Numbered from the stretch's first letter, positions 26,454-36,271 are shown. The stretch is 64,000 nt of DNA from Enterococcus mundtii (GCF_002947535.1 NZ_PUAP01000030.1:62001-126000), one strand, 5' to 3'. The notes: generated by a model from the letters alone, not told the origin. Program-made: numbers and translations.

Positions 26454-26489
26454 GTTTTTTTGATAGATGAAGCAATAAACTCCGATACT

Positions 26490-26540
26490 AATAGCCCAAA
26501 GACTAAAAGAAGGATTCAGTCTTTAGGCTATTTCTTTTTA
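26490..26540. terminator. Terminator between convergent genes
   Basis: AATAGCCCAAAGACT (26490-26504) pairs with AGTCTTTAGGCTATT (26518-26532), one mismatch, followed by a T-rich run on the plus strand. It may also stop the minus-strand regulator transcript less efficiently. Confidence 0.85.
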
Positions 26541-26549
26541 CTACAACGC

Positions 26550-27422
26550 TTACTTCTTGTATTCCTTTAACAATCCTTTTTGGATCAGCTCTTGTTTTTC
26601 TTTCAAATTCAATAAATTATCTTGGTAGTTTTGCGTATACATCAAGGAGTACAAGGTATTCAAGACATAGTCAAAGGCAATTTGAGAAGAGAATGTAGCA
26701 ACTTTCGCAAAATCATATTCTTCTTGAGACACGACTAACCGCATCGCTGCTTTTTTTGCCATTTCAGACTGTTCATTTCCTGTGATCAACAAGCTAGGCG
26801 CCCCGATGTGTCTCAGATAGGTGAGTATACGTTCATAGTGATGGATGCGCCCACTATAGCTAATAAAGATCGCACAATCATTTTCCGTCAAATTAGCCGC
26901 ATTCCAGGATGAATCGCTATATTCTTCGGCTAAGATCAAGAACTTATTTAGCTTCACTAATTTGTTTTGGAATTTCCGAGCAGTTGTTTGCGAATCACCT
27001 TTTGCAAATAAGAAGATGCGCTCTGCTTTGTTCAAAACAGTCGCGATGGTTTCTAACGATTGATCTTCAATTTGAAATTGCGCTTTTTTGATGGCTTGAA
27101 TGGATAGATCTGCCATTTTTTTGGCGATCATCTTCGCATCATCTTCAATAGTGAAAGGAAAATTAGGATCGATGACTTGATTGAACTGAGCAACCAGTTG
27201 GTGGACTTCTCGTCCTAATTCAAAGCGAAATTCTTTAAATCCGCTATAGCCGATTTTTTTACAGAATCGGATAATTGCGGAGTGGGAGGTATAGGTCTCC
27301 TTTGCCAGCTCTTCAATCGTCATATAAACTGCTGCTTCCAAATTCATACGCAGATAATCGGCGATCCGTTTTTCATTTGTAGTAAATGTTTCTTGTTGCG
27401 TTAATTTTTCTTCAATAAGCAT
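26550..27422 (-). CDS. MurR/RpiR-family transcriptional regulator
   Basis: 290 residues. The N-terminal HTH_6 domain (~1-75) has TIEELAKETYTSHSAIIRFCKKIG, seen as TSHSAIIRFC, and the C-terminal SIS domain (~115-260) has IFLFAKGDSQ and CAIFISYSG, which bind a phosphosugar. It is divergent from a Gfo/Idh/MocA oxidoreductase 212 bp away, its most likely target. GGAGG is upstream; both TTG 27425 and ATG 27422 fit, and I took the ATG. Confidence 0.82.
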   Translation of the reverse strand: MLIEEKLTQQETFTTNEKRIADYLRMNLEAAVYMTIEELAKETYTSHSAIIRFCKKIGYSGFKEFRFELGREVHQLVAQFNQVIDPNFPFTIEDDAKMIAKKMADLSIQAIKKAQFQIEDQSLETIATVLNKAERIFLFAKGDSQTTARKFQNKLVKLNKFLILAEEYSDSSWNAANLTENDCAIFISYSGRIHHYERILTYLRHIGAPSLLITGNEQSEMAKKAAMRLVVSQEEYDFAKVATFSSQIAFDYVLNTLYSLMYTQNYQDNLLNLKEKQELIQKGLLKEYKK

Positions 27423-27634
27423 CAATCACACACCTCCAAATCTATCTTACTGAATAACTAGAAAAATAACCACTTCTTTTTACAGTAGTCTAAGATTGAA
27501 CATCTTTTTCAGGAATACCGTTATTCTTTCAATTTCTTTGAACATTTCTACCAAAAAAACAAGAATCGGCTTTCTAATATCTAATGTGCGTTATACTCAA
27601 GAAAAGAAATCATTTGAAAGTAGGAGGAAACGAC

Positions 27635-28672
27635 ATGTTAACAATCGCATATTTAGGCAATGGCAAAAGTACCAATCGCTATCATTTACCCTTTTCAAGA
27701 AGACTACCTGACAAGATCAACGTCAAAAAAATCTACTCTCCATCAGCACCTGTCTGGGAAACTTTTGCTGAAATCGAATATACCGATCAGTTGTCTGATC
27801 TGTGGGATGATCCTGAGATCCAATTAGTGGTCATTACGACACCAAGCCAATTTCATGCAGAATACGCAAAACTTGCGTTAGAAAACGGCAAGAACGTCTT
27901 AGTCGAAAAACCTTTTGCGGAAACTTCAAAAGAAGCAAAAGAATTATTCGACTTAGCAGCGGAAAAAGGACTATTTATCCAATGTTATCAAAATCGCCGC
28001 TTTGATTCGGACTTTTTGACCATCCAAAAAGTGATCGAAAGCGGGAAGCTTGGTGATATCTTAGAAGTGGAAATGCACTATGACTACTTCCGACCAGAAA
28101 TCCCAGAGAATACTATGGAATTTTCAGTGGCAAATAGCTACTTATATGGTCATGCTTGTCATACAGTGGATCAGGTACTTTCATATTTTGGTGAACCGGA
28201 TGATATCCATTACGATGTCCGCCAATTACTAGGTGCCGGTCGGATGAATGATTACTTTGACTTAGACTTTTACTACGGTCGCATGAAAGTTTCGATCAAA
28301 TCAAGTTACTTCCGTATCAAAGAACGTCCTAGTTTTGTTGTCTATGGCAAAAAAGGGATGTTTGTCAAACAAACAAAAGACCGACAAGAAGAACACTTGA
28401 AAATGTTCTATATGCCTGAAAATGCAGATTTTGGGATTGATCAACCAGAACATTACGGTGTATTGACGTATCTTGATGATGAGGGAATCTATCATGAAGA
28501 AAAAGTCGTCTCTGAAGTCGGCGATTATCGTCTTGTGTATGAAGGCATCTACGAAACATTGATCAATGGCGCAGAGAAAGTCGTAAAAGATGAAGAAACG
28601 TTGTTACAAATGAAAATATTAGAAACAGGTATCCAACAGATCGAAGAAGCAAAAACCGCATTCGAAGATTAA
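27635..28672 (+). CDS. Gfo/Idh/MocA-family oxidoreductase
   Basis: 345 residues from ATG 27635, which has GGAGG at 7-base spacing; the longer reading from 27584 has no site and would put the Rossmann start too far in. The N-terminal NAD(P)-binding motif is IAYLGNGKSTNRYHLPF, variant of G-x-G-x-x-G. EKPFAETSKEA (~93-103) contains the conserved catalytic-region Lys. The C-terminal alpha/beta domain includes HACHTVDQVLSYFG with the active-site His. It oxidises or reduces a sugar or polyol of unknown identity. Probably controlled by the divergent RpiR regulator. Confidence 0.83.
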   Translation: MLTIAYLGNGKSTNRYHLPFSRRLPDKINVKKIYSPSAPVWETFAEIEYTDQLSDLWDDPEIQLVVITTPSQFHAEYAKLALENGKNVLVEKPFAETSKEAKELFDLAAEKGLFIQCYQNRRFDSDFLTIQKVIESGKLGDILEVEMHYDYFRPEIPENTMEFSVANSYLYGHACHTVDQVLSYFGEPDDIHYDVRQLLGAGRMNDYFDLDFYYGRMKVSIKSSYFRIKERPSFVVYGKKGMFVKQTKDRQEEHLKMFYMPENADFGIDQPEHYGVLTYLDDEGIYHEEKVVSEVGDYRLVYEGIYETLINGAEKVVKDEETLLQMKILETGIQQIEEAKTAFED

Positions 28673-28728
28673 GCATGTTGATACATTCAGAAGGGGAGAG
28701 CCTTTTTCCAAGTAATGAAAGAAGCAAG

Positions 28729-28761
28729 CCGTAAATCCAAATGGTGATTTACGGTTTTTTT
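28729..28761 (+). terminator. Terminator of the oxidoreductase gene
   Basis: CCGTAAATC (28729-28737) pairs perfectly with GATTTACGG (28746-28754), followed by seven T. Confidence 0.92.
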
Positions 28762-28847
28762 GTTCATTCTGTAACTGACTCACTCAGAGCAACAACTAAT
28801 TCTCAAAGGACGATCGCTAAATTTTCATTCGCCTTTTGGATAATCTT

Positions 28848-28873
28848 CTGTTACTATTTAGTAAACAGTAAAC
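28848..28873 (+). promoter_or_regulatory. Operator-like inverted repeat before the lacI-type gene
   Basis: CTGTTACTA and TAGTAAACAG form an imperfect inverted repeat (28848-28868). A second GTAAAC copy (28868-28873) follows seven bases after the first. The same GTAAAC word recurs three times in the promoter of the PTS gene, so these may be sites for the LacI-type protein itself. Confidence 0.45.
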
Positions 28874-28886
28874 AAGAGGTGAGTAA

Positions 28887-29930
28887 ATGGCATCTATACG
28901 TGATATTGCAAAAATCGCTGGGGTTTCAGCAGCGAGTGTTTCCCGTATCCTGAATGAAGATCCCACATTTAGTATCAACGAACAAACAAGGATACGTGTG
29001 ATTGAAATTGCCAATCAATTAAACTATTCTGTCGATAAAAATAAACGCGGCAGTCGAAGTTTAGGAGATGAAATGACGATCGCCTTGATCGTACGACATC
29101 AAGAAGAAGCAGAATTAGATGATCCCTATTTTCGCAAAATCCGTGGTGGCATTGAAAAAGAAGCGGCAAAGTGGCGTTTTCGCACCATACGTGCTTTTCA
29201 CATGAGAGATGCCCATAAAGAATGGAAAGAGTTAGCGAAATATGGTGCAGTGATCATGATCAGCGAAATGACGATTGAAGCAACGAAAAAAATCGCTACG
29301 ATCAATCCCAACTTGATCCTGGTCGATAATTACTCGAACTCTGAGGAATTTGACTGTATCCAAACGGACTTCCAACAAAAAACCGTTGAAGTATTAGAAG
29401 TTCTATATAAGAAAGGCCATCGAAACATCGCATTTATCGGTGGCTACAGTAGTCAAGTAGCTGAAAACGGTGAAGTTCATAAAAACAAAGAAGAGATCCG
29501 GGCGGAATCTTACTTGAAATGGATGAAATTAAATGGCTTACAACACTATGCAAAAACCTATCAAGGCAATTGGAAACCTGAAGATGGTCTTCGTTTAGGC
29601 AAAGAGTTATTGGCGCAACCCTCACCGCCCACAGCAGTCATCGTCGCCAGCGATCCGATGGCAGTAGGTGTTTATAAAGCAATCAATGAAGCGAATAAAA
29701 AAATCCCTGATGACATTGCTGTCGTGAGTTTTGATGATATCGAAATGGCTCAGTTCATGACACCAAGCCTATCGAGCATCAAAGCGAATCCGGAAGAAAT
29801 GGGGCGTTTAGCTGTCCGTTTAGCGAAGGAGCGCATGTTAAAAGAACGGACGATGCCGATCCGTGTGATCTGTCGCAGTGAACTCGTCTTACGAGATTCC
29901 ATTGGACAGGACATCCCAGTTTCAAATTAA
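28887..29930 (+). CDS. LacI/GalR-family transcriptional regulator
   Basis: 347 residues. The N-terminal HTH (SIRDIAKIAGVSAASVSRIL, 3-22) and hinge helix are followed by a periplasmic-binding-protein-like sugar domain (~65-340) with ILVDNYSN, IAFIGG, VASDPMAVG and VVSFDDIEMAQ. Immediate upstream neighbour of a PTS IIC, GH36 and GH42 set, so it probably regulates galactoside use; the effector is unknown. AGAGGTGAG site at good spacing. Its own terminator separates it from the next promoter. Confidence 0.88.
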   Translation: MASIRDIAKIAGVSAASVSRILNEDPTFSINEQTRIRVIEIANQLNYSVDKNKRGSRSLGDEMTIALIVRHQEEAELDDPYFRKIRGGIEKEAAKWRFRTIRAFHMRDAHKEWKELAKYGAVIMISEMTIEATKKIATINPNLILVDNYSNSEEFDCIQTDFQQKTVEVLEVLYKKGHRNIAFIGGYSSQVAENGEVHKNKEEIRAESYLKWMKLNGLQHYAKTYQGNWKPEDGLRLGKELLAQPSPPTAVIVASDPMAVGVYKAINEANKKIPDDIAVVSFDDIEMAQFMTPSLSSIKANPEEMGRLAVRLAKERMLKERTMPIRVICRSELVLRDSIGQDIPVSN

Positions 29931-29954
29931 CTTATTTTGTGCATTTATCTTTTG

Positions 29955-29991
29955 AAAAAGTTCGAGAATTTCTCTTTCTCGAACTTTTTTT
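29955..29991 (+). terminator. Terminator of the lacI-type gene
   Basis: AAAAAGTTCGAGAA (29955-29968) and TTCTCGAACTTTTT (29976-29989) form a perfect 14-bp stem ending in a T-run. Confidence 0.93.
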
Positions 29992-30000
29992 ATTTTCCAC

Positions 30001-30049
30001 TTGTGTAAACATTAAGTAAACAATTATACTCACGAAGTAAACGTTTGCA
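30001..30049 (+). promoter_or_regulatory. Promoter with GTAAAC repeats and cre-like site
   Basis: TTGTGT (30001-30006), 18 bases and TATACT (30025-30030) form a promoter. GTAAAC occurs at 30005, 30016 and 30037, spaced 11 and 21 bp. The last is part of a palindrome AGTAAACGTTTGCA (30036-30049), which on the minus strand is one base from the cre consensus TGNAANCGNTNNCA. It can be a LacI-type operator, a CcpA site or both. Confidence 0.6.
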
Positions 30050-30077
30050 TAAAAATGAATAAAAGGAGTTATCACAC

Positions 30078-31412
30078 ATGAAATTTGTCGATAAATTAGC
30101 TGAAAAAATGGTGCCCGCTGCAACGCTGATCGCAAATAATAAATATTTACTTAGTCTCCGAGATGGTTTCATGATGGCTTTTCCAGCAACTATGTTTGCT
30201 TCCATCATGATCATTATCCAAAATTTGCCAACGACATTTGGCTTCGCTACGTTTCTACCGGAAGCATTCAATACCTTTTTAAATGAGTTCTTCGGACCTG
30301 TCGGCAATGCGACAATGAGTATTTCAGCACTTTTTATTGTATTTGGGATCGGCTATCAATTGGCTGGTCACTATAAACAACCACAAATCTTTGCCGGTGC
30401 CATTTCACTTTCTTGTTTCATCATGCTTTTACCGTTTGGAAGCGATGAAACAATGGGGACATTTATCCCTTTATCCAAACTAGGTGCTGAAGGGATGTTC
30501 GTTGGTATATTGACAGCGATCGTCGCTACAGAAATCTATAGTCGGATCAGTCGTTCAGGATTTACGATCAAAATGCCAGAATCCGTTCCACCAATGATCG
30601 CTGAATCTTTTGTGGCAATCATCCCCGGAGCTGCTCCTTTATTTTTATTCAACGTCATCCGCTATTTATTTACTTTTACCACATGGGGGAATGCAGTGGA
30701 TTTCGTTTATCAGATGTTGCAACAACCTTTGATGGGCCTTGGCGGAACTTTACCAGCTGTATTGGTCGCTGTTTTCTTTACGCAACTTTTCTGGTGGTTC
30801 GGTATCCACGGCACGTTAGTCGTCAATGCAGTGATTGATCCAATCATGGGTGCTTTAGCCATCGAAAACTTTGAAGCATATAAAAATGGCGCAGAACAGT
30901 TGCCACATATCATCAATACGACCTTTATGGGTGTGTTCGTCAATCAAGGAATGCAACTTGGTATTTCCATCACAATGGCGTTCTTTATTGCTCGCTCCAT
31001 CCGAATGAAGAAAACGATGAAAACGATCATTGCGCCAGCAATCTTTAATGTATCAGAACCAATGACTTTTGGACTGCCCGTCGTGCTGAACCCTATAGCA
31101 TTCATCCCTTGGATTCTAGCGCCACTAGCTTCTACCACGATTTCATACTTTGCGATTTACTTTGGCTTAGTTCCTCGTCCAATCGGGGCAACGGTTGTCT
31201 GGACAACGCCGATTTTGCTGTCCGGTTGGTTAGGAACTGGTTCGATCACCGGCGCACTTTTGCAAATCGTAACAGTAGTTGTGATGACACTGATCTGGGT
31301 GCCTTTCTTAGTTGCGATGGACCGTGAATATTTGAAGGAAGAACGTCAACAAGTGACACAAGAAAAAGAAAACCAACTAATGGACGGAAAAATCACCGTA
31401 GAAGAACAATAG
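30078..31412 (+). CDS. PTS sugar transporter EIIC, Lac/cellobiose family
   Basis: 444 residues with about ten membrane segments. The N-terminal LRDGFMMAFPATMFAS, the middle FWWFGIHGTLVVNAVIDP (the conserved GIHG loop) and PMTFGLPVVLNP (the E/G-x-P substrate region) identify a Lac-family IIC. It transports and phosphorylates a beta- or galactoside with EIIA and EIIB partners, but neither is encoded here; they must come from other loci. It heads the operon with a DUF3284-like protein and two galactosidases. AAAAGGAG site at good spacing. Confidence 0.88.
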   Translation: MKFVDKLAEKMVPAATLIANNKYLLSLRDGFMMAFPATMFASIMIIIQNLPTTFGFATFLPEAFNTFLNEFFGPVGNATMSISALFIVFGIGYQLAGHYKQPQIFAGAISLSCFIMLLPFGSDETMGTFIPLSKLGAEGMFVGILTAIVATEIYSRISRSGFTIKMPESVPPMIAESFVAIIPGAAPLFLFNVIRYLFTFTTWGNAVDFVYQMLQQPLMGLGGTLPAVLVAVFFTQLFWWFGIHGTLVVNAVIDPIMGALAIENFEAYKNGAEQLPHIINTTFMGVFVNQGMQLGISITMAFFIARSIRMKKTMKTIIAPAIFNVSEPMTFGLPVVLNPIAFIPWILAPLASTTISYFAIYFGLVPRPIGATVVWTTPILLSGWLGTGSITGALLQIVTVVVMTLIWVPFLVAMDREYLKEERQQVTQEKENQLMDGKITVEEQ

Positions 31413-31424
31413 GGAGTGAACCGT

Positions 31425-31862
31425 ATGCGGATCGATACCTTGAACTACCGAAAGAAAATACCGACACAAGCCGCACATTTTTACCAAGTACTACTTGAAG
31501 AACAATTAAGCTATTTTCAAAGCAAGGACCCTTCGATTACTGAGCTGACAGAAGGAGCAGCCGTCACGACTGCGCTTCAAACAAAATTAGGGCAAGCGAC
31601 TGTCGAAAGCACGATGACGATCCAACGTCTAGTCAAAGATGAATTACTTGAAATGACTACTGATTACTCCGGTGGAAAAATCATTCAAACTTACCATCTG
31701 AACCGTCAAGATGAGCAGCAGTTCACGTTGCTTTATTCTGAAAGAAATGAACTGGTTGATGCTAAAACGCAGCTGAGTTTGCTCTTTGTCCTGCCATTTT
31801 ATAAATTCTTTTACAATCGTCAGTTAGCCAAAAGAGTTAATTATTTGATACAGAAGCTTTGA
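31425..31862 (+). CDS. DUF3284-like protein of PTS operon
   Basis: 145 residues from ATG 31425, preceded by AGGGAGTG; a GTG at 31416 lies inside that site. N-terminal FYQVLLEEQLSYF, a strand-rich middle and a basic, hydrophobic C-terminal end (LLFVLPFYKFFYNRQLAKRVNYL) recall DUF3284 proteins, which accompany Lac-family PTS permeases and look like small SRPBCC-type folds. The similarity is from memory and moderate. Cotranscribed with the IIC gene 12 bp upstream. Function unknown. Confidence 0.6.
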   Translation: MRIDTLNYRKKIPTQAAHFYQVLLEEQLSYFQSKDPSITELTEGAAVTTALQTKLGQATVESTMTIQRLVKDELLEMTTDYSGGKIIQTYHLNRQDEQQFTLLYSERNELVDAKTQLSLLFVLPFYKFFYNRQLAKRVNYLIQKL

Positions 31863-31955
31863 TTTCTCCACAAACAGTAAATAGAGGAACAAAACGTCGT
31901 TCTCTCCATACCGCTGATTGTTTTACTAACTAAAAATTAAGAGGTGTTGCCTTCC

Positions 31956-34202
31956 ATGATTGAACAATTGAATAATCGCATATTCCACATGAATAATTCG
32001 CAAGTTAGCTTTATTCTCCATGTCATGCAAAATGGACAGATCGAGCAGATTTATTACGGAAAACCTTTACATGGCTTATCTGTCGAAGAAATCGACTACT
32101 TGGTCGCAGATCAGAATAAATCTGCTGGAACAGTCAAGTTTTTTGAAGATGACCCGAACTTTTCGTTGACCGATCATCCACAAGCCTATCCTGTTTATGG
32201 CTCTTCTGATTTCAAAGAAGGAGCGATCGAACTTTCAAGTAACCAAGCGCCTTATTATACAGATTTTCGTTTTGTCGAAGCAACGACTAAAAAAGGCAAG
32301 ACAAGAAACTTGAACCGTCCGACCACTTATGGCAATGAGGAAGAGACAGAAACCCTCTCTTTGAGATTAGTGGATCAGGAACATCAGTTAGAACTGATGC
32401 TTCATTACACCTTATTTTGCGATTCCACCGCCATCGTTCAAAGTCAAACGCTGACGAATCAATCTGAGTCTGATTTGCAGATCCATCGCATGCTTTCAGG
32501 CGTCTTGAATCTTTCTACCAAAGCATATGATTTTACTCATTTTTCAGGTGCTTGGTTAAAAGAACGGCATGAAAAGAAACGACCGCTTGAACAAGGAGTC
32601 GTAGCGATCGGCTCACTAAAAGGTGCAAGTAGCCATCAGCATAATCCTTTTATCCGTTTAGAACATCAAAAGTCAACGCTTGATCAAGGTGAGGTCTATG
32701 GAATGAATCTTGTTTATTCCGGTAATTTTCTTGCTCAAGCAGAAGTCGATGAATGGGACAAAACGCGAGTAATGATCGGTATTCATCCGACACAATTTAC
32801 TTGGACATTAGCGCCTAAGGAAACCTTTACGACACCAGAAGCAGTCTTGATGTATAGCGATGCTGGTACGAATGGTCTAGCAAAGCAATTTACGCATTTT
32901 ATCGAAAACTATTTGATTGATCGCAAATGGCAGGAAACGCCAAGACCGATCGTATTCAACAACTGGGAAGCAACGTATTTTGATTTTACGGAGGAAAAAC
33001 TCTTGTCGCTTGCGACCATTGGAAAAGAATTAGGGATGGAATGTTTTGTCTTAGATGATGGCTGGTTCGGCAAACGAAACAATGATCGTTCCTCATTAGG
33101 TGACTGGACGCCTGATCAGCAAAAATTTCCAAACGGGTTGGCTTCCTTTGCAACTAAACTCAAAAACATGGGTCTTCAATTCGGCATGTGGTTCGAGCCT
33201 GAAATGATCTCTCCTGATAGTCAGTTATTGGAAAAACATCCGGATTGGGTGGTGAAACATCCCTATTCACGTATCTCGGTGGGACGCGGGCAATATGTGC
33301 TTGATTTTTCGAATCCTGCGGTTGTTGAAGGGATCTATGAGCAGATGGCAAAGATCATTGAAGAAACGAATTTAACTTATATCAAATGGGATATGAACCG
33401 CAATATCACCGAAGCCTATTCCGCTTATTTAGAAAAACAAGCGATTCATCAACAGGAGTTCTTCCATCGCTATGTTCAAGGCGTCTACATGCTTTATGGC
33501 AAATTATTGACCACTTATCCTGATCTTTTGATCGAAGGCTGTGCTGGCGGTGGAGGGAGATATGATTTAGGCATCTTATTTTATAGTCCGCAAATCTGGC
33601 CTAGTGATAACAGTGATGGGTTGGAACGGTTGAGTATCCTTAGTGGCACGTTAGCAGGATATCCGCTTTCTAGCTTTAGTAATCATGTCTCTGCTTCTCC
33701 GAACCACCAAGTGTTACGTGACACTTCTTTCGCATTCCGCCAAGATGTGGCGATGTTTGGCCCTTTAGGCTATGAATTAGACCTATTGGCTTTGACAGAA
33801 ACAGAAAAACAACAGATCAGTGACCGGATCGCTTTTTACAAAGCACATCGTCAGTTGCTGACTCATGGGGAATTTCTCCAGATCTTGCCAAATCATCCTG
33901 CTGATAATGAAATTTGCTGGGGTGTTTTCAGTCACGATCGGTCAGAAGCGATCATTGGTTTTTATCAAAAATCGGCACGAGCCAATCCAGCCGCAAAGGC
34001 ATATTTACCACTTCCAGAATGCCTGAATAAGGATAGATATTATCAAATCAATGAAAAAGAAACGATTAGCGGTAATTTTCTGATGAATGTCGGTCTGAAA
34101 AAACCACGTTTGTTCAATGGAGTGAATCATACCACTTACCAACTTGCAGGAGACTGTCAATCATTCATTTATCATCTGGTAGAAAGGAGTGAAATGAAGT
34201 GA
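31956..34202 (+). CDS. Alpha-galactosidase, GH36
   Basis: 748 residues, cytoplasmic. N-terminal beta-supersandwich domain (~1-320), then the (beta/alpha)8 barrel with LDDGWFGKRNNDRSSLGDW (~365-383), IKWDMNR containing the nucleophile Asp, and PSDNSDGLERL containing the acid/base Asp, all classical GH36 motifs. It cleaves terminal alpha-1,6 galactose from melibiose or raffinose-type sugars. ATG 31956 has AGAGGTG upstream; the TTG four codons earlier is too close to that site. The stop overlaps the GTG start of the GH42 gene by four bases. Confidence 0.92.
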   Translation: MIEQLNNRIFHMNNSQVSFILHVMQNGQIEQIYYGKPLHGLSVEEIDYLVADQNKSAGTVKFFEDDPNFSLTDHPQAYPVYGSSDFKEGAIELSSNQAPYYTDFRFVEATTKKGKTRNLNRPTTYGNEEETETLSLRLVDQEHQLELMLHYTLFCDSTAIVQSQTLTNQSESDLQIHRMLSGVLNLSTKAYDFTHFSGAWLKERHEKKRPLEQGVVAIGSLKGASSHQHNPFIRLEHQKSTLDQGEVYGMNLVYSGNFLAQAEVDEWDKTRVMIGIHPTQFTWTLAPKETFTTPEAVLMYSDAGTNGLAKQFTHFIENYLIDRKWQETPRPIVFNNWEATYFDFTEEKLLSLATIGKELGMECFVLDDGWFGKRNNDRSSLGDWTPDQQKFPNGLASFATKLKNMGLQFGMWFEPEMISPDSQLLEKHPDWVVKHPYSRISVGRGQYVLDFSNPAVVEGIYEQMAKIIEETNLTYIKWDMNRNITEAYSAYLEKQAIHQQEFFHRYVQGVYMLYGKLLTTYPDLLIEGCAGGGGRYDLGILFYSPQIWPSDNSDGLERLSILSGTLAGYPLSSFSNHVSASPNHQVLRDTSFAFRQDVAMFGPLGYELDLLALTETEKQQISDRIAFYKAHRQLLTHGEFLQILPNHPADNEICWGVFSHDRSEAIIGFYQKSARANPAAKAYLPLPECLNKDRYYQINEKETISGNFLMNVGLKKPRLFNGVNHTTYQLAGDCQSFIYHLVERSEMK

Positions 34203-36247
34203 AGACTTATAATGACACACGTTTACTACATGGTGGCGATTATAATCCGGAACAATGGTTGAATCACCCTGAAGTGTTGAAAAAAGATTTTGAGTTGATG
34301 GACAAAGCACATGTCAATACCGTAACTGTCGGGATTTTTTCATGGAGTACATTAGAACCAGAAGAAGGGGTTTACCACTTTGACTGGTTGGATAAAGTGT
34401 TTGAAGAGATGCACAAACGTCAAGGTCGTGTGATTTTAGCCACACCAAGTGGTGGACGCCCTCAATGGTTGAGTGAGAAATATCCAGAAGTGAATCGGAC
34501 GAATGCAATAGGACAAAAGCATCATCATGGCTTTCGCCATAACCATTGCTACACGTCACCGGTTTATCGAGAAAAAGTCCAACAAATCAATCAACGATTA
34601 GCTGAACGCTATGGTGAACATCCGGCATTGTTGATGTGGCATATCAGTAATGAATACTCAGGAGAATGCTATTGTCCGCTTTGTGCAACCAAATGGCGTG
34701 AGTGGGTCAAAGACAAATATCAAACCTTGGAAGCGGTGAATGACGCTTGGTGGATGACATTTTGGAGTAATGATTATTCCAGTTGGTCGCAAGTTGTACC
34801 ACCTTCGCCTCTTGGAGAACATAAAGTACATGGTATGGACCTAGACTGGAAACGATTTGTGACAGACCGGACGATCGATTTCTTTTTACATGAAATCGAG
34901 CCGATCAGAGAAATCACTCCAGCAATCCCAGTAACGACTAATTTTATGGCAGAAGGCCATGACCAGCATGACTTTATTCCCCTTGAAGGTCTTGATTATT
35001 CCCGCTTTGCAGAAGTCGTTGATATCGTCAGTTGGGATAGCTACCCCGATTGGCATAATCCATACGAACCATTACACATGACCGCTATGAAATCAGCCTA
35101 CGTCCACGATCAATATCGCTCGTTGAAGAAACAACCGTTTCTCGTGATGGAATCGACACCTAGTTACGTGAATTGGCACGCATTCAACAAGGCAAAGAAG
35201 CCAGGGATGCACATCCTGAGTGGGATGCAACAACTGGCGCATGGATCAGATAGCACGCTTTATTTTCAATGGCGGCAATCACTAGGGAATTCCGAAAAAT
35301 TCCACGGGGCGGTGGTCGAACATGACAATTCAGAAAATAATCGAGTCTTCCAAGAAGTAGCGGTTTACGGAAAACGATTAGACAACTTGTCTTCGATCAA
35401 AGGTACACAAACAGAGGCAAAAGTCGCTGTTTTATTTGACTGGGAAAGCAATTGGGCATTAAAAAGAGGCGGTGGTTTTGGTCGTCCAACTCGTCGTTAT
35501 ATCCAAACACTACAAAAACATTACCGATTCTTTTGGGAAAGAGATATTGCTGTTGATATTCTGACGCCAAATCAAGACTTCTCTAATTATGCTTTAGTCG
35601 TTGCACCAATGCTCTATTTTATGCGTGAAGAAACGATGGCTGAACTCTCAGAATATGTGACAAAAGGTGGCACCTTGATTGGAAGCTATTTTACCGGAAT
35701 GGTCAATGAACACGATCGGTTACATCTTGGAGAATGGCCACAAGTATTGCAAACACTTTTTGGTGTCTTGCCAAAAGAGCTTGATACGCTTTATCCAGGT
35801 GAACACAAGCAAATCCTTTACAAGGAACAAACGTATCAAACAAAAGACTACTGTGGTATCGTCAAAGAAACGACAGGAAAGGTGAGAGCTACTTACCAAA
35901 AGGACTTTTATACTGGTACGCCAGCTTTAGTTGAAAATCGCTTAGGGAAAGGGACTGCTTATTATTTAGCGGCCCGTACCGATCTGGACTTTTTAGAAGT
36001 ATTTTATCAACCAATCATCGAAAAATTAGCGTTGCAACAAGGAATCGTTAAGGCATCGCATCCAAAAGTATCGATTCAATCGCGAACAGATGGGACACAC
36101 AGCTATTACTTTCTCATGAATTTTTCTGAGGAGAGGCAACAACTTGAGTTACTTGATACTCACTTGGATATCGAAACAAATCAAACGCTTACTGGTATAC
36201 TAACGTTTGCACCTTACGAAGTGAAAATTCTAAGGAAAGAAAATTAA
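34199..36247 (+). CDS. Beta-galactosidase, GH42
   Basis: 682 residues, start GTG overlapping the alpha-galactosidase stop (GTGA), with AAAGGAGTG upstream. Barrel domain: GGDYNPEQW (~12-20), WHISNEYSG with acid/base Glu, a Cys cluster CYCPLC that fits the structural zinc site of GH42, and LVMESTPS with the nucleophile Glu. A trimerisation domain with VTKGGTLIGSYFTG and a small C-terminal beta domain follow. It removes galactose from beta-galactosides or galacto-oligosaccharides. Both it and the GH36 enzyme act on unphosphorylated sugars, at odds with the PTS permease in the same operon. Confidence 0.92.
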   Translation: MKTYNDTRLLHGGDYNPEQWLNHPEVLKKDFELMDKAHVNTVTVGIFSWSTLEPEEGVYHFDWLDKVFEEMHKRQGRVILATPSGGRPQWLSEKYPEVNRTNAIGQKHHHGFRHNHCYTSPVYREKVQQINQRLAERYGEHPALLMWHISNEYSGECYCPLCATKWREWVKDKYQTLEAVNDAWWMTFWSNDYSSWSQVVPPSPLGEHKVHGMDLDWKRFVTDRTIDFFLHEIEPIREITPAIPVTTNFMAEGHDQHDFIPLEGLDYSRFAEVVDIVSWDSYPDWHNPYEPLHMTAMKSAYVHDQYRSLKKQPFLVMESTPSYVNWHAFNKAKKPGMHILSGMQQLAHGSDSTLYFQWRQSLGNSEKFHGAVVEHDNSENNRVFQEVAVYGKRLDNLSSIKGTQTEAKVAVLFDWESNWALKRGGGFGRPTRRYIQTLQKHYRFFWERDIAVDILTPNQDFSNYALVVAPMLYFMREETMAELSEYVTKGGTLIGSYFTGMVNEHDRLHLGEWPQVLQTLFGVLPKELDTLYPGEHKQILYKEQTYQTKDYCGIVKETTGKVRATYQKDFYTGTPALVENRLGKGTAYYLAARTDLDFLEVFYQPIIEKLALQQGIVKASHPKVSIQSRTDGTHSYYFLMNFSEERQQLELLDTHLDIETNQTLTGILTFAPYEVKILRKEN

Positions 36248-36271
36248 TACGAATGATCACGCCTTTATGTT

